A stretch of 64,000 bases of DNA from NCBI GenBank assembly GCA_947044405.1, contig CAMRHE010000012.1, positions 9,854,001 to 9,918,000 of the forward strand. The letters are read 5' to 3'. Position numbers and translations under genes: made by a program. The notes under the pieces were generated by a model. It searched no databases. It had not been told where the DNA came from and saw only the letters and a list, made by a program, of their open reading frames with translations. Positions 61,357 to 64,000 of this stretch are shown here, piece after piece. The DNA is from Leptodactylus fallax (taxonomy: Eukaryota; Chordata; Amphibia; Anura; Leptodactylidae). The first letter of the stretch is position 1. Each line of letters starts with the position of its first letter.

Positions 61357-61514
61357 CTGAGTGTGACTTCTAATTCTTCTGCCTGTATCACAGGTCCAGA
61401 AACAGGCTGAATATGAACTGAATCATCAGGCTTCACCTTGAGATTCTTCAGAACAGTCAATGCTATACCAACTTTCCCAGAAGGAAAACCACTGACTGGC
61501 CATGCAGTGCATAC
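61357..61514 (-). CDS. AFG2A: AFG2A (SPATA5) internal exon, N-terminal domain part 2
   Basis: This 158-bp exon begins in phase 0 and carries VCTAWPVSGFPSGKVG followed by KVKPDDSVHIQPV and IQAEELEV. These are typical of the double-psi barrel N-domain of AFG2-type (Cdc48-like) ATPases, which in this family binds partner subunits and substrates. The acceptor AG is at 61515-61516 and the donor GT at 61355-61356. It ends with two bases of an Arg codon completed by the exon at 39764-39825. It lies 758 bp downstream of the previous exon and is followed by an intron of about 21.5 kb that holds most of the large transposons in this window. Confidence 0.93.
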
Positions 61515-62272
61515 CTGGAGGAAGTACATAACACACATGAAGACAAAGAAATCTTGCCTATAGTTGCTAATAGTCTTATAACAATTATGGTTGTCACACA
61601 CCCTACTATGACATACAAAAAATTTGATTAAACAAACCATTTACAGTAAATTTGTAATAAGTAAATGGGTTTTGTGATTTATGCAAAGCTCATACACTGC
61701 ACAATGAAACGTTGTGCAACTTACAAACTATACTTCGCGCTTCAAGTCCTCAAAGTTCTAAAGTATTGCATGGTCAGCAATTCATCTGACTGGTAGTCAT
61801 CTACTGCACATATCTGACCAGAAGCAGACTTCCCTGACAACAACTGATTATTGGGGATTAGAGAAGCCAGACTGGCAGCAACTCATGTGAAAAGTGGGGG
61901 TGTCAGTGAGAAAACCCTTTTAAATATATATTTTTTAATATGCCCTGCACCTCTGATTCTGACGCAGTTGGATTTTTTATTTTTTTAATCTAGACCTTAT
62001 GAATCCCAAGGAATCAATGCAGTTAGTTTTGGTGCCTGTTATGCTGAATAGTTCTATACTGTCAAGTGGGTGGTCTCAGGAAAGGGGCATGATTCTGAGT
62101 GGTAGTAAAGTTTCGTGAACAATGTGCGTTATCTGTATATGCACAACCAGTTTTCAGCTCATTCCATCACAGAGCACAGTTGTCTCTGGAAGTGAAGCGG
62201 AGATGAGGCAGATTTATTTATATACAAAACGTAAATCCCTTTAAAAATTCTATCACATTATGTAAGCTATAC
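61515..62272. other. AFG2A intron, nothing recognised
   Basis: The 758-bp intron between the two N-terminal exons. No element ends found. Confidence 0.6.
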
Positions 62273-62397
62273 CTCTTGTCGGCCTTCTACACTGGTGAGC
62301 AAAGCAGGTAGTCCGATGCATAAATCTGCCAATTTCATGCTGTTGATTCCAAGCTGGATGAAAGAGCCCCTGTAAGCTTTAGGGAACTTCTCTACTT
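62273..62397 (-). CDS. AFG2A: AFG2A (SPATA5) internal exon, N-terminal domain part 1
   Basis: This 125-bp exon reads as the start of the N-terminal substrate/cofactor-binding domain of AFG2A, an AAA+ ATPase that releases maturation factors from pre-60S ribosomes. The minus-strand reading contains KFPKAY, SFIQLGINSMK and CIGLPALLTS, resembling the region of vertebrate AFG2A just upstream of the TAWP motif. A pyrimidine tract and AG precede the exon at 62398-62399, and a GT donor follows at 62271-62272. It opens with two bases of a split codon and ends on a codon boundary, which fits the next exon. The preceding first exon with the start codon was not found up to the window edge. Confidence 0.9.
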
Positions 62398-62590
62398 CTA
62401 TAAGAAAAAAAAAATCAGATTCTATGTAAGCATTTCATTATTTCTACCATAAACAGAGTGTAACCTGTGCCATAAAGTAAGCTCATCACATACAAGTTAT
62501 TGAAAATGTAGTAATATCTTAACATTCATAAAATGGTATCCTATTGCTTTACTGGAGTCTACATCAGTATCACAAAAATGGCAAAACACA

Positions 62591-62975
62591 TTAACAGGGT
62601 TGTCCAGTTTCAGCCTGCTGTTACTTTTTGTATAATGAAAAGTTATATAATGTTACAATATAGTTTTTATATCAATTCCTCACGGTTTTCTAGATTGTGG
62701 AGTAAAATCAGCCCATGGTCATGTGATGGACACACAGGTGCACAGCTCATTACTGTCACAGTTTAGTAATCGTACATTTAGCTGCGCACCTGTGTGTCCA
62801 TCACATGACCATGGACTGAAGTCTTATCCAGTCGAAAAACTAATAGCAGCAAGAAGATCTTTCTATAAAAAAAAAAAAAAAAAAAAAAAGAAGAGGAAAT
62901 AAAGTAAAATGGAAAACTGTATAGCTTTTCATTATGCAAACAATGACATTTTCTGAAACTGGATAACCCCTTTAA
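62591..62975. mobile_element. TTAA-flanked foldback MITE
   Basis: The ends TTAA-CAGGGTTGTCCAGTTTCAG and CTGAAACTGGATAACCCC-TTTAA pair. The centre holds a strong palindrome: GGTCATGTGATGGACACACA at about 62717 and its complement at about 62792. A 29-bp A-run lies at about 62869-62888. Non-coding. Confidence 0.85.
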
Positions 62976-63207
62976 GTCCCTCCCATTTCTTCTTAGACAA
63001 ATTCTTCTGAAAACATTGCACAAGAGCTTCATAAATATGGAATTCAGCTGAAAACTAATGAAAATATACTGATATATCGATTAACATGCCCTACAGTTGT
63101 TCATGAGCAACCCATTTTCGAAAAGACAGGCAGATGAAACTCCCCTAAATTTTCCAATTAGCAATAAAACACACAAACACCATTCATTTCTATGGGACTG
63201 CCAGTGG

Positions 63208-64000
63208 TATAATGTTGTACCGTGTTAGCCATAGAAAGTAGTGGAAGAGTGAAGAAATCAGGCAATACCTTTTAGAGGCTAACTGAGTATATTTGATGGT
63301 AAGCTTTCGAGAGTGCTAGCTCTCGTCTTCAGACATGGTGTAATACAAGAAACTGAAAATTCACACACTCTTTATACACACACAAGACAAGGATCTTGGA
63401 ATAACAAAATGCAATATAAGTAGAGAAGTTATTTACAACAGGTCAGGAAATAAACAGTCTGGAAAACTTGTGGGACGTGTCAGAGGGATCTGTTATCTGT
63501 TTGCTATCAGGTGGTGATTTGTGACCCTCACAGTTCATACATAATATGACATGAAACTGGCATGAATATTAAGTCCAAACTTCAGAGTAAGAAATTTTTG
63601 CATTAACTTATATTCCCATTCCTTTCTCTCTCTCTGCGTCTTAAAATGTCCCATTAAAACCACAACCCGCAAATCTTCAATAGAGTGGTCTTCTCCGGAG
63701 AAATGTGCGGCCACTGGGAGATCTGTTCTGCTGTTATTAACGTTGAATCCGTGTGAGTTCATGCGCTGACTAAGTATCTGCCCTGTTTCCCCCACATAGA
63801 GGCCTGTGGTGGGATATTGCACACACATTATGAGATACACCACATTGGAAGACCTGCGGGAAAATGTCCCCCTAATTCTGTGCACCTGTTGTGGCTCTGG
63901 GACAGGTACACTGTCAGCGATGTGGATGTACCTGCAGGTCTTGCACCTGTTTTGCAGGCAAGGTGAGGTGCCATTTTCAGTTGGGGCCTTCAGGGCACTC
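63208..64000 (-). mobile_element. Penelope-like retroelement, 3' part, cut by the window edge
   Basis: The minus strand carries the C-terminal GIY-YIG endonuclease of a Penelope-like element, followed by a 3' region ending near 63208. That region contains a CTCGTCTTCAGACATGGTGT/GGTAAGCTTTCGAGAGT segment common to these elements in amphibians and fish. The upstream reverse transcriptase would lie beyond position 64000. Confidence 0.88.
63535..63999 (-). CDS. Penelope-like element protein, linker and GIY-YIG endonuclease (partial)
   Basis: The frame is open from the window edge to a stop at 63535, 154 codons plus stop. It begins in the linker after the reverse transcriptase, with the Cys motif CLQNRCKTC typical of these elements, then VVYLIMCVQYPTTGLYVGETG (the GIY-YIG core as VYLI and LYVG), SQRMNSH, VAAHFSGEDHS and the catalytic Glu region RERKEWEYKLM, ending FGLNIHASF. 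The nuclease nicks DNA to prime reverse transcription. No lesion is seen in this part, so this element may be young. The AUG start is outside the window. Confidence 0.9.
   Translation of the reverse strand, partial: SALKAPTENGTSPCLQNRCKTCRYIHIADSVPVPEPQQVHRIRGTFSRRSSNVVYLIMCVQYPTTGLYVGETGQILSQRMNSHGFNVNNSRTDLPVAAHFSGEDHSIEDLRVVVLMGHFKTQRERKEWEYKLMQKFLTLKFGLNIHASFMSYYV

Overview
This window is vertebrate nuclear DNA, most likely from a frog. It is an intron-rich stretch of one housekeeping gene, heavily loaded with transposable elements. The repeat types point to an anuran: a DIRS-type tyrosine-recombinase retroelement, a Penelope-like element with a GIY-YIG nuclease, several Tc1/mariner lineages, many TTAA-flanked foldback MITEs, hAT elements and V-SINE-like SINEs. 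The species cannot be fixed from the sequence. There are no operons, CRISPR arrays, rRNA or functional tRNA genes.

Host gene: eight coding exons on the minus strand, read right to left (62397 down to 17712), encode about 506 codons of AFG2A (SPATA5), a two-ring AAA+ ATPase of 60S ribosome maturation. All eight have AG/GT splice borders and every codon phase joins correctly. They cover the N-domain and the first ATPase domain (Walker A, Walker B, sensor 1, arginine-finger region). The first exon lies beyond the right edge. The second ATPase domain lies beyond the left edge. Introns range from about 0.76 to 21.5 kb.

Layout: 1-17.7 kb is a downstream intron with LTR-like sequence, hAT and TTAA MITEs, a large foldback, an unclassified element with subterminal palindromes (8250-9025), SINEs and an L1 remnant. 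17.7-33 kb holds five exons with a Tc1 remnant split by a Harbinger-type MITE, LTR-like blocks and a 5'-truncated LINE. 35.06-38.51 kb is a 3.4 kb non-autonomous hAT with nested inserts. 40.45-43.89 kb is a nearly complete autonomous hAT with one stop codon in its transposase. 46.92-53.78 kb is a three-level nest: a TTAA element, holding a DIRS element, holding a DD38E Tc1. 55.43-57.11 kb is an apparently intact DD35E Tc1/mariner transposon with nearly identical 221-bp inverted repeats. 58-61.3 kb has LINE and repeat copies. 61.36-62.40 kb has the two most N-terminal exons in the window. 63.2-64 kb is the 3' part of a Penelope-like element.

The elements act independently of AFG2A. They are residents of its introns, and several carry splice-donor-like sequences on the AFG2A sense strand. 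All element classifications rest on motif reading, terminal repeats and target-site duplications, not database searches.
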